From: Hyphomonas chukchiensis
GTDB lineage: Bacteria > Pseudomonadota > Alphaproteobacteria > Caulobacterales > Hyphomonadaceae
NCBI RefSeq assembly: GCF_000682695.1
Contig: NZ_AWFG01000096.1
Span: forward strand, 1 to 64,000
DNA: 64,000 nucleotides
Direction: 5' to 3'
Shown here: in pieces, positions 8,757 through 19,377 of the stretch
How the letters are laid out: the number at the start of each line of letters is the position of its first letter
How positions within the stretch are numbered: position 1 is the stretch's first letter
Position numbers and translations under genes: made by a program
The notes under the pieces: generated by a model
What the model saw: only the letters and a program-made list of their open reading frames with translations
What the model was told of the DNA's origin: nothing
Databases searched by the model: none

Positions 8757-9938
8757 CTAGCCACGGTGATCGGCCATGAGGCCGGCAAAACGGTCGAACA
8801 GGTAGAAGCTGTCCTGCGGGCCGGGCGAGGCCTCGGGGTGGTGCTGCACCGAGATAATCGGCTTTCCAGCGACGCTGAGACCGGAATTGGTGCCGTCGAA
8901 GAGCGAGGTGTGGCTCTCCTCGACGCCTTCCGGCAGCGTTGACGGGTCAACCGTAAAGCCATGGTTCATCGACACGATCTCGACCTTGCCGGTCGTGTGG
9001 TCGCGAACCGGGTGGTTGGCACCATGGTGGCCCTGGGCCATTTTCATCGTCTTGGCGCCGAGCGCGAGGGCCAGCAGCTGGTGGCCGAGGCAGATGCCGA
9101 GGATGGGCGTGCCGCTGGCAATCACGTCGCGTATCATGTCACCGGAGCGCAGGATGGTCGCTGCGGGGTCGCCGGGGCCGTTGGAGAAGACGACGCCATC
9201 GGGCTTCAGCGCCGCGATCTCGGCTGCGGTCGCATCGCCGTTCACCACGGTGCTGCGTGCGCCCACGCTGGCGAGATTGCGCAGGATGTTTTTCTTCACG
9301 CCGAAATCGACCACGACGACGTGGAATTTCGCATCTTCAAGCGCGCCATAGCCGCTACCGGCCTTCCAGGTCTGCTCGTTGTTTTCGAAAGTGGCGTTGC
9401 CGACGACATCGGCTGCAAGGTCCGCATCATCCAGGCCCTTCCATGCGCGCGCCTGCGCGACGAGGGCGTCTGTATCAATCCGGCCCTCAGGCTGGTGGCA
9501 GATGGCGACCTTCTGCATGCCCTTTTCGCGGATCAGCCGGGTCATGGCCCGGGTATCGACGCCGGAAAGGCCGATAATGCCGCGTGACTTCATCCAGGCG
9601 TCAAAGTGACTGGTGGAGCGGAAATTGGAGGGTGCGGTGATGGGTTCGCGGAAAATGGCGCCGCGGGCGGCCTTCATGCCCTCAGGCGACGATTCTTCCT
9701 GATCGTCGGCATTGGCGCCGACATTTCCGATATGCGGGAAGGTGAAGAGAACCACCTGCGAGGCGTAGGAAGGGTCCGTCAGGATTTCCTCATAGCCGGT
9801 GATACTTGTATTGAAGCAGATCTCACCAACATTTGTTCCTGTAGCGCCTGCGCCGAATCCGAGGAAAATGGTGCCATCCGCCAGGGCGACGGCTCCCGTC
9901 GCTGGTGAGTCAGCTTGAACTTTGGTGTCTTTAGTCAT
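8757..9938 (-). CDS. carA: Carbamoyl-phosphate synthase small subunit
   Basis: CarA hydrolyses glutamine and channels ammonia to CarB. At 393 residues it is full length. The N-terminal domain contains [17 protein letters not shown]. The C-terminal class I glutamine amidotransferase domain has the nucleophile in GICLGHQ and the His/Glu pair in [10 protein letters not shown]. The gene is divergent from yqeY, a typical alphaproteobacterial arrangement, with a 158-nt shared upstream region. Unlike in many bacteria it is not next to carB, which lies 3.6 kb downstream on the same strand. Confidence 0.98.
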   Translation of the reverse strand: MTKDTKVQADSPATGAVALADGTIFLGFGAGATGTNVGEICFNTSITGYEEILTDPSYASQVVLFTFPHIGNVGANADDQEESSPEGMKAARGAIFREPITAPSNFRSTSHFDAWMKSRGIIGLSGVDTRAMTRLIREKGMQKVAICHQPEGRIDTDALVAQARAWKGLDDADLAADVVGNATFENNEQTWKAGSGYGALEDAKFHVVVVDFGVKKNILRNLASVGARSTVVNGDATAAEIAALKPDGVVFSNGPGDPAATILRSGDMIRDVIASGTPILGICLGHQLLALALGAKTMKMAQGHHGANHPVRDHTTGKVEIVSMNHGFTVDPSTLPEGVEESHTSLFDGTNSGLSVAGKPIISVQHHPEASPGPQDSFYLFDRFAGLMADHRG

Positions 9939-10096
9939 ATCTCATTTCGCTTCCGGGCCGTTTCCCGGTCGTTAACCCAACCGACCGAAGATTTTGTCCG
10001 GTTAATGGGGCTGAGTCTGCGCATCGTCAAGCAAAGTGGCGCATGCGGCATGTGAAAGGCAATAACGGCATGGGCCGAGAGGATACAACTGAAACG

Positions 10097-10564
10097 ATGT
10101 CGCTCAAGGCGCGCATCGTCCAGGCATTGAAATCCGAGACCGAAAAAGGCGCAAGCGACGTTCGAATGGCGACGCTGCGACTGATCGAGTGCGCCGTGCG
10201 GGACAGGGATGTCTGTGCCCGTGGTCGCGGTGTCGGTGAAGGCTGCCCGGACGCCGATGTGCGCTCTGTGCTCGAAACCATGGTCGCCCAGCGCGAGGTC
10301 TCTGCGCGCGAGCATGAGGAAGCCGGACGTCTCGAGGATGCCATTCGCGAGCGCGAGGAAATCGAAGTGATCCAGAAATTCCTGCCGGTGCCGCTGAGCG
10401 GTGCCAAGCTGGAAGCGGCGGTGAAGGATATTGTCGAGGATCTCGGCGCATCCAAGCTCAAGGATGTCGGGCGCTGCATGTCAGCCCTGAAGAAGAAATT
10501 TCCCGGCATGATTGATACGGGCAGCGCCGGCAAGGCTGTCCGCGAAGCGCTCTCGCGCTCCTGA
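10097..10564 (+). CDS. yqeY: GatB/YqeY domain protein
   Basis: The 155-residue protein is a stand-alone GatB/YqeY domain, related to the tRNA-binding tail of the amidotransferase subunit GatB. It is usually encoded just before dnaG-rpoD in alphaproteobacteria. Family segments are MSLKARIVQALKSE, the REEIEVIQKFLPVPLSGAKLEAAV region and the C-terminal DVGRCMSALKKKFPGMIDTG. I start at the ATG at 10097 because homologues begin with MSLK/MSLR. Upstream in-frame ATGs at 10043 and 10070 would add unconserved residues. Molecular role is unproven. Confidence 0.92.
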   Translation: MSLKARIVQALKSETEKGASDVRMATLRLIECAVRDRDVCARGRGVGEGCPDADVRSVLETMVAQREVSAREHEEAGRLEDAIREREEIEVIQKFLPVPLSGAKLEAAVKDIVEDLGASKLKDVGRCMSALKKKFPGMIDTGSAGKAVREALSRS

Positions 10565-10649
10565 CGCAATACGATATTGAAACCTGTTGAAGGGACTGCG
10601 CGCGGCGTGGTCCCTTCGCGATTCCTTTCCAAAAATGCAGACCTTAAGG

Positions 10650-10675
10650 GGAACCGGGCGGCGGCACATCGCGTT
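10650..10675 (+). promoter_or_regulatory. EcfG (general stress) promoter
   Basis: GGAAC (10650-10654), exactly 17 nt, then CGTT (10672-10675) matches the EcfG consensus perfectly. It ends 34 nt before the ATG of the PRC-barrel lipoprotein gene. Confidence 0.82.
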
Positions 10676-10709
10676 GAGCGGATGTTATTGCAAGGAAAGG
10701 ACCCTTACT

Positions 10710-11462
10710 ATGAAACATTATATTGCCCCTATCGGTGCCGTCGCTGCTATCGCCCTTCTGGCTGCCTGCTCCGGCGCTGACACAAATGTTGACACCGCAG
10801 GTGTGAACGACACGACAGCCCACACTGAATCCACTGACATGGCCGACGCCACGGTCGACAACACGACCATGGACGAAACCGAAATGGCGCGGGCATCCTA
10901 TGTGATGGCCGCTGGCGAATATGAAGCCTCCGACCTGATCGGTGATAACATTATCGGCGCTGATGGCGAAAAGATCGCTACGGTTGCCGACGTCCTCATC
11001 GGCAAGGACGGTGCTCCTGGCCAGATCGTCTTTCGTGACGGCGGCATCCTCGGCGTTGCCGGTGACCTCGGCACGCTCCCGTTCAGCTCCGTCAGCGTAA
11101 AGCTCGATGCTGAAGGCGAACCTGAAGTTTCGGCCGCCCTTGTTGACGAGTCGCTGGAAGGCGTCGCGGAGTTCAAGCAGGATGGTCTGAACGACTATAG
11201 CCTCGCCTCCGAGCTGATCGGCTCGAATGCCGAACTGGCCGTTGCCGACAACTATACGCGCATCACCGACCTGATCATGGATACCGAAGGCCATGTGAAA
11301 CATGCCGTCGTGACCGATGGTGTTTCGGGTGTTGCCTCTGACGAACGCCTCGTCGTCGACTTTGGCGCCATCACGGTTGTCCAGGGCGACAGCGAAGGTG
11401 AAGTCATGATCAACAAGACACCTGAGCAGATGAAAACCGCCCCGGTCCTGCACGACATGTAA
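10710..11462 (+). CDS. PRC-barrel domain lipoprotein, general-stress type
   Basis: The 250-residue product has a lipoprotein signal peptide (MKHYIAPIGAVAAIALLAAC, lipobox LAAC) and a Thr/Asp-rich linker. A PRC-barrel domain follows (YEASDLIGDNIIGADGEKIATVADVLIGKDGAPGQIVFR), with a second related module near SELIGSNAELAVADNYTRITDLIMDTEGHVKHAVV. PRC-barrel proteins are frequent targets of the EcfG stress response in alphaproteobacteria, and a perfect EcfG promoter lies upstream. The ATG at 10710 has an AAGGAAAGG ribosome-binding site; the longer upstream frame is not needed. It sits between yqeY and dnaG as an apparent lineage-specific insertion. Exact function is unknown. Confidence 0.88.
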   Translation: MKHYIAPIGAVAAIALLAACSGADTNVDTAGVNDTTAHTESTDMADATVDNTTMDETEMARASYVMAAGEYEASDLIGDNIIGADGEKIATVADVLIGKDGAPGQIVFRDGGILGVAGDLGTLPFSSVSVKLDAEGEPEVSAALVDESLEGVAEFKQDGLNDYSLASELIGSNAELAVADNYTRITDLIMDTEGHVKHAVVTDGVSGVASDERLVVDFGAITVVQGDSEGEVMINKTPEQMKTAPVLHDM

Positions 11463-11495
11463 CAGACCTTCGCCGGATAATCCGGCACTTGGTAG

Positions 11496-11523
11496 AATGG
11501 CCCTGCCGTAAGGCGGGGCCATT
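11496..11523 (+). terminator. Terminator after the PRC-barrel gene
   Basis: A 12-bp stem with one G-T wobble (AATGGCCC... with loop GTAA) is followed by TTCATATT. A smaller hairpin (GCCGGA/TCCGGC, 11472-11486) precedes it just after the stop codon. Confidence 0.8.
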
Positions 11524-11592
11524 TTCATATTGGCAGCCTATCCGGCTATTTCCGCGTTTCCCGGAATGCCGCAACGCGCTACACTCTATCCA

Positions 11593-13491
11593 ATGTCCCA
11601 GACCGTGCGCATCCCCGATGGCTTCGTCGAAGAACTGAAGGCCCGCATCCGGCCTTCGGATGTGATCGGCCGCAAGGTGAAGCTGGTCAAGAAGGGCAAG
11701 GAATGGGTCGGCCTGTCGCCCTTCACCAATGAAAAAAGCCCTAGCTTCTACGTCAATGACCAGAAGCGCATCTTCAAATGTTTCTCCTCCGGCATGGGCG
11801 GCGACGTCATCAGCTTTGTGATGGAGACAGAGCGCCTCTCCTTCATGGAAGCGGTCGAGAAACTTGCCGAAGAAGCGGGGATGAGCCTGCCCAAGGCCAG
11901 CCCCGAAGCGGCCGAGGAATATGACCATCGCAAGCGCCTGCAGGCCGTGTGCGAAGCGGCGGCCAGCTATTTCGAGGACCGGCTGCAATCTACCAAAGGC
12001 GCGGCGGCGCGGGCCTACCTCGAAGGACGCGGCCTCCTGCCGGCAGCCTGGCGTCGCCACAGGCTCGGCTATTCGCCAGATGACTGGCGCAAGACCATCG
12101 AACACCTGAAGTCCGAAGGCTTCACGATGCCGGAGATCCTGGAAGCTGGCCTCGCCAAGGAAAGCGACAAGGGGGGCGAACCCTATGATGCCTTCCGGGG
12201 GCGCCTGATGTTCCCGATCCCGGATTCCCGGGGCGGCATCATCGCGTTCGGGGGCAGGGGCCTGACGCCCGATGCCAAGCCGAAATACCTGAACTCCGGC
12301 GATACACCGCTCTTCCACAAGTCCCGCGTGCTCTATCGCTACAAGGCGGCGCGTGAGGCGCTCGGCTCGGGCGAGGGCGGCGGTTTGATCGTCTGCGAAG
12401 GCTATATGGATGCCATCGCGCTGGCCGAGGCCGGCTTCGGGCATGCCGTCGCGCCGCTCGGAACGGCGCTGACCGAGGACCAGATTGCGCTTCTCTGGCG
12501 CGCCGGACCTGAGCCTGTGCTCTGCTTTGACGGCGACAAGGCGGGCGTTGGAGCTGCCTTCCGCGCGCTCGACCGGGCGTTGCCTCATGTCGAACCGGGG
12601 CGGTCGCTCTATTTCGTCCTGTTGCCTGATGGCATGGACCCAGACGACCTGATTCGCGAGCGCGGCCCTGCGGCCATGACGGAGGCGCTGGATAATCGCC
12701 TTGCCCTTTCAGAACTGCTCTGGCGCCGTGAGCGCGATGCCGAGCCGCTCGACACGCCCGAACGCCAGGCCGGGCTGGAGGCCCGCCTCGCGGCGGCGTC
12801 GGCCCTGATCCAGCATCCGGGTGTACGAGCCGCCTATGAGCGCGATCTCAAGGCTCGCATGCGCGATCATTTCTGGCAGGTGCGTCAGGCCAGCCGCAGC
12901 AGCAACAATCGCGGCAACAGTGCCGGTAACAATAGTTACAACAACAGGAAGCGCCCCGGAACGGGACAGAATCCCGCCTCGGGCGAGTCCGGTCAGGCGG
13001 CGCTCAAGAGCGGCGCGCCGGCCAAGCTGCGCGGTCTTGGGGCTGTTGTCCGGGCGATTGACAGTCCCTTCCTTCTGGCGCTCGGCGCGGAAACACTGGC
13101 GGCCTCGATCTTCCCTGATCCGGATGTCAGCCAGATACGCGACTGCGTGCTGGACTTTGTGAACGCAGGGAAAGCTATTGACCGCAGCGTCATGAGCGCC
13201 CATTTACTCGAAACTGGGAACATGCGCGCTTCCAGATTGCTCAAAGATTATCCTGACACGCCTCAGATAGCGGCCGATGGGCCCGAGGCACGGGAATGGC
13301 TTATAGCCCTCGAGCAATACATGGCGGTGAGAGGTTCCGACGGGCAGGATCCCGGCTCTGGCACAGAAGCTGCGAGCGGGGAGTCAACGGCGTCGCCATC
13401 TGCGTGGCGCCGAAGGCATCAGCTTGTCGCAGAACGTAGGGCCCTCAAGGCCCGCATGAACGAGGCAGCAGGAAAAGTCGGCGAAAGCTGA
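11593..13491 (+). CDS. dnaG: DNA primase
   Basis: DnaG makes RNA primers for replication. The 632-residue protein has the N-terminal domain, the RNA polymerase core and TOPRIM domain (VCEGYMDAIALAEAGFGHAVAPLGTALT, then CFDGDKAG) and a C-terminal helicase-binding region after a Ser/Asn/Gly-rich linker (about residues 434-470). The N-terminal zinc ribbon is degenerate: the first ligands read GLSPFTNEKSPSF instead of CPFH, and the second pair reads KCFSSGMGGD, so most Cys/His ligands are missing. As I recall, this is shared by other alphaproteobacterial primases. The ATG at 11593 is used; an earlier in-frame start at 11530 falls inside the preceding terminator region. Confidence 0.96.
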   Translation: MSQTVRIPDGFVEELKARIRPSDVIGRKVKLVKKGKEWVGLSPFTNEKSPSFYVNDQKRIFKCFSSGMGGDVISFVMETERLSFMEAVEKLAEEAGMSLPKASPEAAEEYDHRKRLQAVCEAAASYFEDRLQSTKGAAARAYLEGRGLLPAAWRRHRLGYSPDDWRKTIEHLKSEGFTMPEILEAGLAKESDKGGEPYDAFRGRLMFPIPDSRGGIIAFGGRGLTPDAKPKYLNSGDTPLFHKSRVLYRYKAAREALGSGEGGGLIVCEGYMDAIALAEAGFGHAVAPLGTALTEDQIALLWRAGPEPVLCFDGDKAGVGAAFRALDRALPHVEPGRSLYFVLLPDGMDPDDLIRERGPAAMTEALDNRLALSELLWRRERDAEPLDTPERQAGLEARLAAASALIQHPGVRAAYERDLKARMRDHFWQVRQASRSSNNRGNSAGNNSYNNRKRPGTGQNPASGESGQAALKSGAPAKLRGLGAVVRAIDSPFLLALGAETLAASIFPDPDVSQIRDCVLDFVNAGKAIDRSVMSAHLLETGNMRASRLLKDYPDTPQIAADGPEAREWLIALEQYMAVRGSDGQDPGSGTEAASGESTASPSAWRRRHQLVAERRALKARMNEAAGKVGES

Positions 13492-13514
13492 AGGCGCAGG
13501 GCAATTTTGGGCAA

Positions 13515-13535
13515 TCCGGCAGGGCAGATGCCGGA
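13515..13535 (+). other. Hairpin between dnaG and rpoD
   Basis: A perfect 7-bp stem (TCCGGCA/TGCCGGA, 7-nt loop) lies in the 65-nt dnaG-rpoD gap. It has no T-tract, so it is more likely an RNA processing or stability element than a terminator. Confidence 0.4.
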
Positions 13536-13556
13536 GCACCCACAGGAGAGAATTGA

Positions 13557-15512
<1,956 letters not shown>

Positions 15513-15541
15513 GGCAGTAGCATCAGAACCGGTTAAACCTC

Positions 15542-17512
15542 TTAGGCGGCGAGCTTCATGCGAAGCGCACTGCCTGAGGGGCCGCCGGTTCCGCTGATCC
15601 CCTGTTCCAGCAGATAGAGCAGCGCGCGCACATAGCGCCCTGTCAGTGTGCGCATCTCTTCATTCATCGGCCCGGACCGGGTGCGCAGGATGAAGCAGAG
15701 GTCGCTGGCAACCGAGCCGAACAGCTGGAATCCAAAGAAGGGCCCCTGACCCTGGCAATCATGGGCGATGCGGTGCACGTCCGGCGCTGTGATTTCACGG
15801 TTCGCGTCCAGTGCGTAAATCAGGTCGCGCAACTGACTGTGCACGGATTTCAGCCAATCCTGTCGCAGGACATCAAGCGCATCATCGGGAGACGGATCGT
15901 GCGTTTCCGCGCCTTGCAGACCGTGGAGCAGTTCTTGCAGCGGGTCGGCGGCCACGTCACCGGCGTCTGATCTCCCATTCACACGCGCGATGGCGCTCAG
16001 CAGGTCGCCCTGGTCGATCGGTTTGGTGACATAGCCGTTCGCGCCTTTCGATAGGAAGCGCTCACGGTCGCCGGACATGGCATCCGCTGTCAAAGCGATC
16101 ACCGGAATGTCACGATACGGCGTATCGCCAGAGCGCATGATCGCCAATGCCTCCATACCATCCATCACAGGCATATGGACATCCAGAAGCAGGACGTCGA
16201 ATGTCTCGCGCGCGAGGGCCTCGAGCACTTGTTGTCCATTCTCTGTCTCGGTGATCTGCACGTCATACGGCGTCAGGAAAAGCTTCACCACTTCCCGGTT
16301 CACACGGTTGTCGTCGGCCAGCAGGACGCGCAGCCCGGTTAGGGATGCTGCCGCGATCCCGGGCGTCTCGCTGGAGCCCTGCTCGTGTATCCGAGACGCC
16401 GCCGGATCGGCCAGAAAGGTGAGGCTGAAGGTGGAACCTTTCCCGGGCTCGCTTTTCGCGACAACATCGCCACCCATCATGCGGGCCAGGCGGCGAGTAA
16501 TCGACAGACCTAGCCCTGTGCCGCCAAACTGGCGTGTCGTTGATGAATCGGCCTGTGTGAAATCACTAAACAGGCCCGCGAGCGCCTCTGCACTAATGCC
16601 GATCCCGGAATCGTGGACGTGGAGTGTCACGCGCCATTGGTCGCCCTCCGGCTCGGTGGCCACGCAGACGCGCACTCGGCCGGCGTCGGTGAACTTGATC
16701 GCGTTCGATATAAGGTTTGACAGGCATTGCCGCACGCGGACGGGATCAAAACGCAGGGCGCCGTTGATCGGATCATCCATCGAGACGACCAGCTCAATTC
16801 CCTTCTCGCGTGCCCGTGGCTCGAACAGGCGGGTCACACGTTTGACCGTATGGCGCAGGTCGCCGTCCACGGCATCAATGTGCAGCTTGCCTGCCTCGAT
16901 CTTCGACAGGTCGAGGACATCGTCGACAAGCGACAGCAGGGTGCGGCCGGAGTCGAGCAGGATTTCGACCTTGTCATGCTGGGCGGGTGTCAGGTCCGGA
17001 TCCGACATCAGGGATTGCGCCATGCCGAGAATGCCATTGAGCGGCGTGCGTATCTCATGGCTCATCGATGCCAGGAATTGCGACTTGGCGCGGCTGGCAG
17101 CCTCGGTCTCGCGGGCCCGGGCTTCGGTCTTCTTGTAGGCGGTAATGTCAAAATTGATGCCGGCAATGCCAATCTTGCCGGATGGCAGGCGGACCGGCAG
17201 CTTTTTGGTCAGCGCCGTCATCTCGGGGCCGATTTTCTCTTCACTGAGCGAAATGCCTTTCGCGAGAACCTTCCGGTCCTCCCGCTCAAAACCCTCCCAT
17301 TGTTCGCGTGGGTAAAGGTCCCGGTCAGGATGCCCAAGATAATCAGTGATTCCCGTCGCTTTCCGGATGAAGCGATCCAGCGCCGCATTGCCATAGATGA
17401 GGTTCAGGTTTTCATCCTTGATGAACACGGGATCGGGCAGGGCATCGAGAAATGCCTGCATCAGTTCAGCGATATTGTCGACAAGCGGTGATGGGCCATC
17501 CTTGGCTGACAT
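15542..17512 (-). CDS. Hybrid sensor histidine kinase (PAS-HisKA-HATPase-REC-Hpt)
   Basis: The 656-residue protein has no membrane segment and is probably cytoplasmic. Domains are a PAS sensor (about 15-125; FLDALPDPVFIKDENLNLIYGN), a short coiled coil, and HisKA with phospho-acceptor H152 in FLASMSHEIRTPLNGI. The HATPase follows (N box SNLISNAIKF near 265, G boxes DSGIGIS and GGTGLGLSI), then a receiver domain with D444 in LLLDVHMPVMDG and K497. The C-terminal domain (about 540-640) resembles an Hpt module with H584 in IAHDCQGQGPFFGF, though the usual Lys after the His is Gln. It converges on rpoD. No cognate regulator is adjacent, so its partner is unknown. Confidence 0.93.
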   Translation of the reverse strand: MSAKDGPSPLVDNIAELMQAFLDALPDPVFIKDENLNLIYGNAALDRFIRKATGITDYLGHPDRDLYPREQWEGFEREDRKVLAKGISLSEEKIGPEMTALTKKLPVRLPSGKIGIAGINFDITAYKKTEARARETEAASRAKSQFLASMSHEIRTPLNGILGMAQSLMSDPDLTPAQHDKVEILLDSGRTLLSLVDDVLDLSKIEAGKLHIDAVDGDLRHTVKRVTRLFEPRAREKGIELVVSMDDPINGALRFDPVRVRQCLSNLISNAIKFTDAGRVRVCVATEPEGDQWRVTLHVHDSGIGISAEALAGLFSDFTQADSSTTRQFGGTGLGLSITRRLARMMGGDVVAKSEPGKGSTFSLTFLADPAASRIHEQGSSETPGIAAASLTGLRVLLADDNRVNREVVKLFLTPYDVQITETENGQQVLEALARETFDVLLLDVHMPVMDGMEALAIMRSGDTPYRDIPVIALTADAMSGDRERFLSKGANGYVTKPIDQGDLLSAIARVNGRSDAGDVAADPLQELLHGLQGAETHDPSPDDALDVLRQDWLKSVHSQLRDLIYALDANREITAPDVHRIAHDCQGQGPFFGFQLFGSVASDLCFILRTRSGPMNEEMRTLTGRYVRALLYLLEQGISGTGGPSGSALRMKLAA

Positions 17513-17723
17513 GCGCTTTCCCCCGATCTATTTTTGAGCGAAAATAGAGGAAGTTCGCGAATCGAGTGTTAACGCTATCTTCCCTGGGATGTTTGTATCG
17601 GGATGAGACTTATCCGCTCAGGCAACCCTAGCGCCATAAAGACATGCGTGGCCGTTCTTCGCCTGGACACCGGCAGCCTGGCCTTCAGCGCATGCTGACA
17701 CCCAAATGAAACCGGTCCGCCAT

Positions 17724-18575
17724 CTAAAGGGCAGAAAACGTGTCGCACTGCCTCGGATCGCCGGTCGTGATGCCGCGGCGCAGCCATTCCATCCGCTGGG
17801 CAGAGGTGCCATGCGTGAAGCCTTCGGGCGAGACGCGTCCTGTTGAGCGCTTCTGCAGCATGTCATCGCCAATCGCGTTGGCCGTCTTCATGCCTTCTTC
17901 CACGTCGCCCTGCTCGAGCGCGACCTGGCCGCCGGAGGCCTCAGCCGCATGGGCCGCCCAGACGCCGGCATAGCAGTCGGCCTGCAGTTCAAGCGCGACG
18001 GAATACGTGTTGGCCTCGGCCTGGCTGCGCGCGCCCTTCTGGGCCTCACGCACTTTCGCCGATGTGCCGGTCAGCGTCTGCACATGGTGGCCGAACTCGT
18101 GGGCGATGACATAGGCACGGGCAAAGTCTGCGCCGGACGCACCAAGCTTGTCTTCCATTTCCTGCCAGAAGGAGAGATCGAGATACACGGTCTGATCGTT
18201 AGGGCAGTAGAACGGGCCCATGGCGGCCTGTCCGAAGCCGCAGCCGGTATTGGTGCCTTGCGTATAAAGAACGGTGTTCGGTGGCTGGTAGCCCTCCATC
18301 TGCGTGCGCCAGACGTCGTCGATATTGGTGCCGATGACATCGACAAACTGGCCAGCCTCGTCTTCCGGTGTGCCGACCGGCGCCTCGCCTTGTGGTGATG
18401 ATGAGACGGCAGCCTGGTCAAGAACTTGTGCTGTTTGCGAAGGGTCGATTCCGAAGACGAAATAGCCAATCAGGGCGATCACCAGCACACCGATGCCGCC
18501 GCCGGCAACGGCGCCGCCGCTCATGCCCCGTCTGTCTTCAACATTACCGCCTTTGCGTCCGCCTTGCCACCGCAT
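17724..18575 (-). CDS. YpfJ/KPN_02809-type neutral zinc metallopeptidase
   Basis: The 283-residue protein has a short basic N-terminus (MRWQGGRKGGNVEDRRG), one membrane helix (about 22-42; GGGIGVLVIALIGYFVFG) and a periplasmic zinc protease domain. The HExxH-type site is HEFGHHVQ, and a downstream EGMKTANAIGDDML segment matches the family. Cys residues in TGCGFGQAAMGPFYCP are also typical. The C-terminal FTHGTSAQRMEWLRRG motif is a family hallmark. Substrates are unknown. A weak GGAAAC-N16-CGTT element lies about 80 nt upstream on the same strand. Confidence 0.92.
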   Translation of the reverse strand: MRWQGGRKGGNVEDRRGMSGGAVAGGGIGVLVIALIGYFVFGIDPSQTAQVLDQAAVSSSPQGEAPVGTPEDEAGQFVDVIGTNIDDVWRTQMEGYQPPNTVLYTQGTNTGCGFGQAAMGPFYCPNDQTVYLDLSFWQEMEDKLGASGADFARAYVIAHEFGHHVQTLTGTSAKVREAQKGARSQAEANTYSVALELQADCYAGVWAAHAAEASGGQVALEQGDVEEGMKTANAIGDDMLQKRSTGRVSPEGFTHGTSAQRMEWLRRGITTGDPRQCDTFSAL

Positions 18576-18731
18576 GAAATCCGTCTCCCTGATATGCCGG
18601 AGGCCTGTGTCCGGGCTTGCGCAGTTTGGCCGACATTACTGTCTCAGCCCAGCCCCAAACGCACAAGAGTGCCCGGAGTTTCCAGATCGGTCATCGATGG
18701 TTTTGCGCCACCCTTTTTTCAGGCGGAAAAC

Positions 18732-19265
18732 TCAGGTGAAATCCGCGTGGGCGCCGTAGGCGCAGGCGCGGCGCGCAGACAGGATATGGCTGCGCTGCGG
18801 GTTGCGCCATCCGGCCAGGTTGAGGGGCGGTTCCAGCTGACGCACCAGCAGGGAGCGTGCCTGAGCCGTGTCGCAGGCAAGGGGCAGCTGCGCCACATGA
18901 AGGGCCTTGGCCATCCAGTCTGACAGGAGCGCCTCGCTGTCTGCCGTAAAGGCGAACGAGAAGCCATCGTTCCATATGTTGGTGGGCGCCACTTCGAGCG
19001 CCAGCTCGCGCTGCAGCAGTGCGCCAAGACTGCGTAGTGGCGACGTGGAGCGGTTCGCATTGAGCGCCCCTGTGAAATGATCGATATGGGAAGCGCCCGT
19101 CACATTGTGGCCGATATAGATCAGTCCATCATCGGCTGGCATCAGGCCGGGAAGGGAAAACCCCTCCACCAAGTACACACCATAAACGCCGCGGGCCCTC
19201 TGGGATTGCCCATGCCAAACCGCCCGCGCTGCGGCCAGCGCGCTCCTTACGTCTTCGATCAACAT
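18732..19265 (-). CDS. GIY-YIG-like domain protein
   Basis: The 177-residue protein carries a GIY-YIG nuclease-like core: GVYGVYLVEG with LIYIGH, then the Arg-containing segment NRSTSPLRSLGALLQREL. The C-terminal half (SDWMAKALHVAQLPL and EPPLNLAGW) matches a family of stand-alone GIY-YIG proteins of unknown substrate. The catalytic Glu of the classical family is not obvious. I prefer the ATG at 19265, which follows GGGTTGGGAC; an in-frame ATG at 19280 is possible. A TTAGCG-CT-CGCTAA palindrome lies 33-46 nt upstream. Confidence 0.7.
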   Translation of the reverse strand: MLIEDVRSALAAARAVWHGQSQRARGVYGVYLVEGFSLPGLMPADDGLIYIGHNVTGASHIDHFTGALNANRSTSPLRSLGALLQRELALEVAPTNIWNDGFSFAFTADSEALLSDWMAKALHVAQLPLACDTAQARSLLVRQLEPPLNLAGWRNPQRSHILSARRACAYGAHADFT

Positions 19266-19297
19266 TGTCCCAACCCACACAACCTTTGAGGGAAGTG

Positions 19298-19311
19298 TTA
19301 GCGCTCGCTAA
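19298..19311. promoter_or_regulatory. Palindromic operator candidate
   Basis: The perfect 14-nt palindrome TTAGCG-CT-CGCTAA lies upstream of the GIY-YIG gene. It resembles sites of TetR-type dimeric repressors, but no regulator gene is adjacent. Confidence 0.35.
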
Positions 19312-19377
19312 TCCTTATGTCCATATCTAGAACAAGATAATTTCGAGTGGTTTTAGGGTTCTACAGCAGGAGTATGA

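Noticed and set aside
18658-18683. A third EcfG-like promoter, upstream of the zinc metallopeptidase (minus strand)
   Set aside because: The -35 reads GGAAAC instead of GGAAC and the spacing is N16, so it departs from the consensus in the most conserved element.
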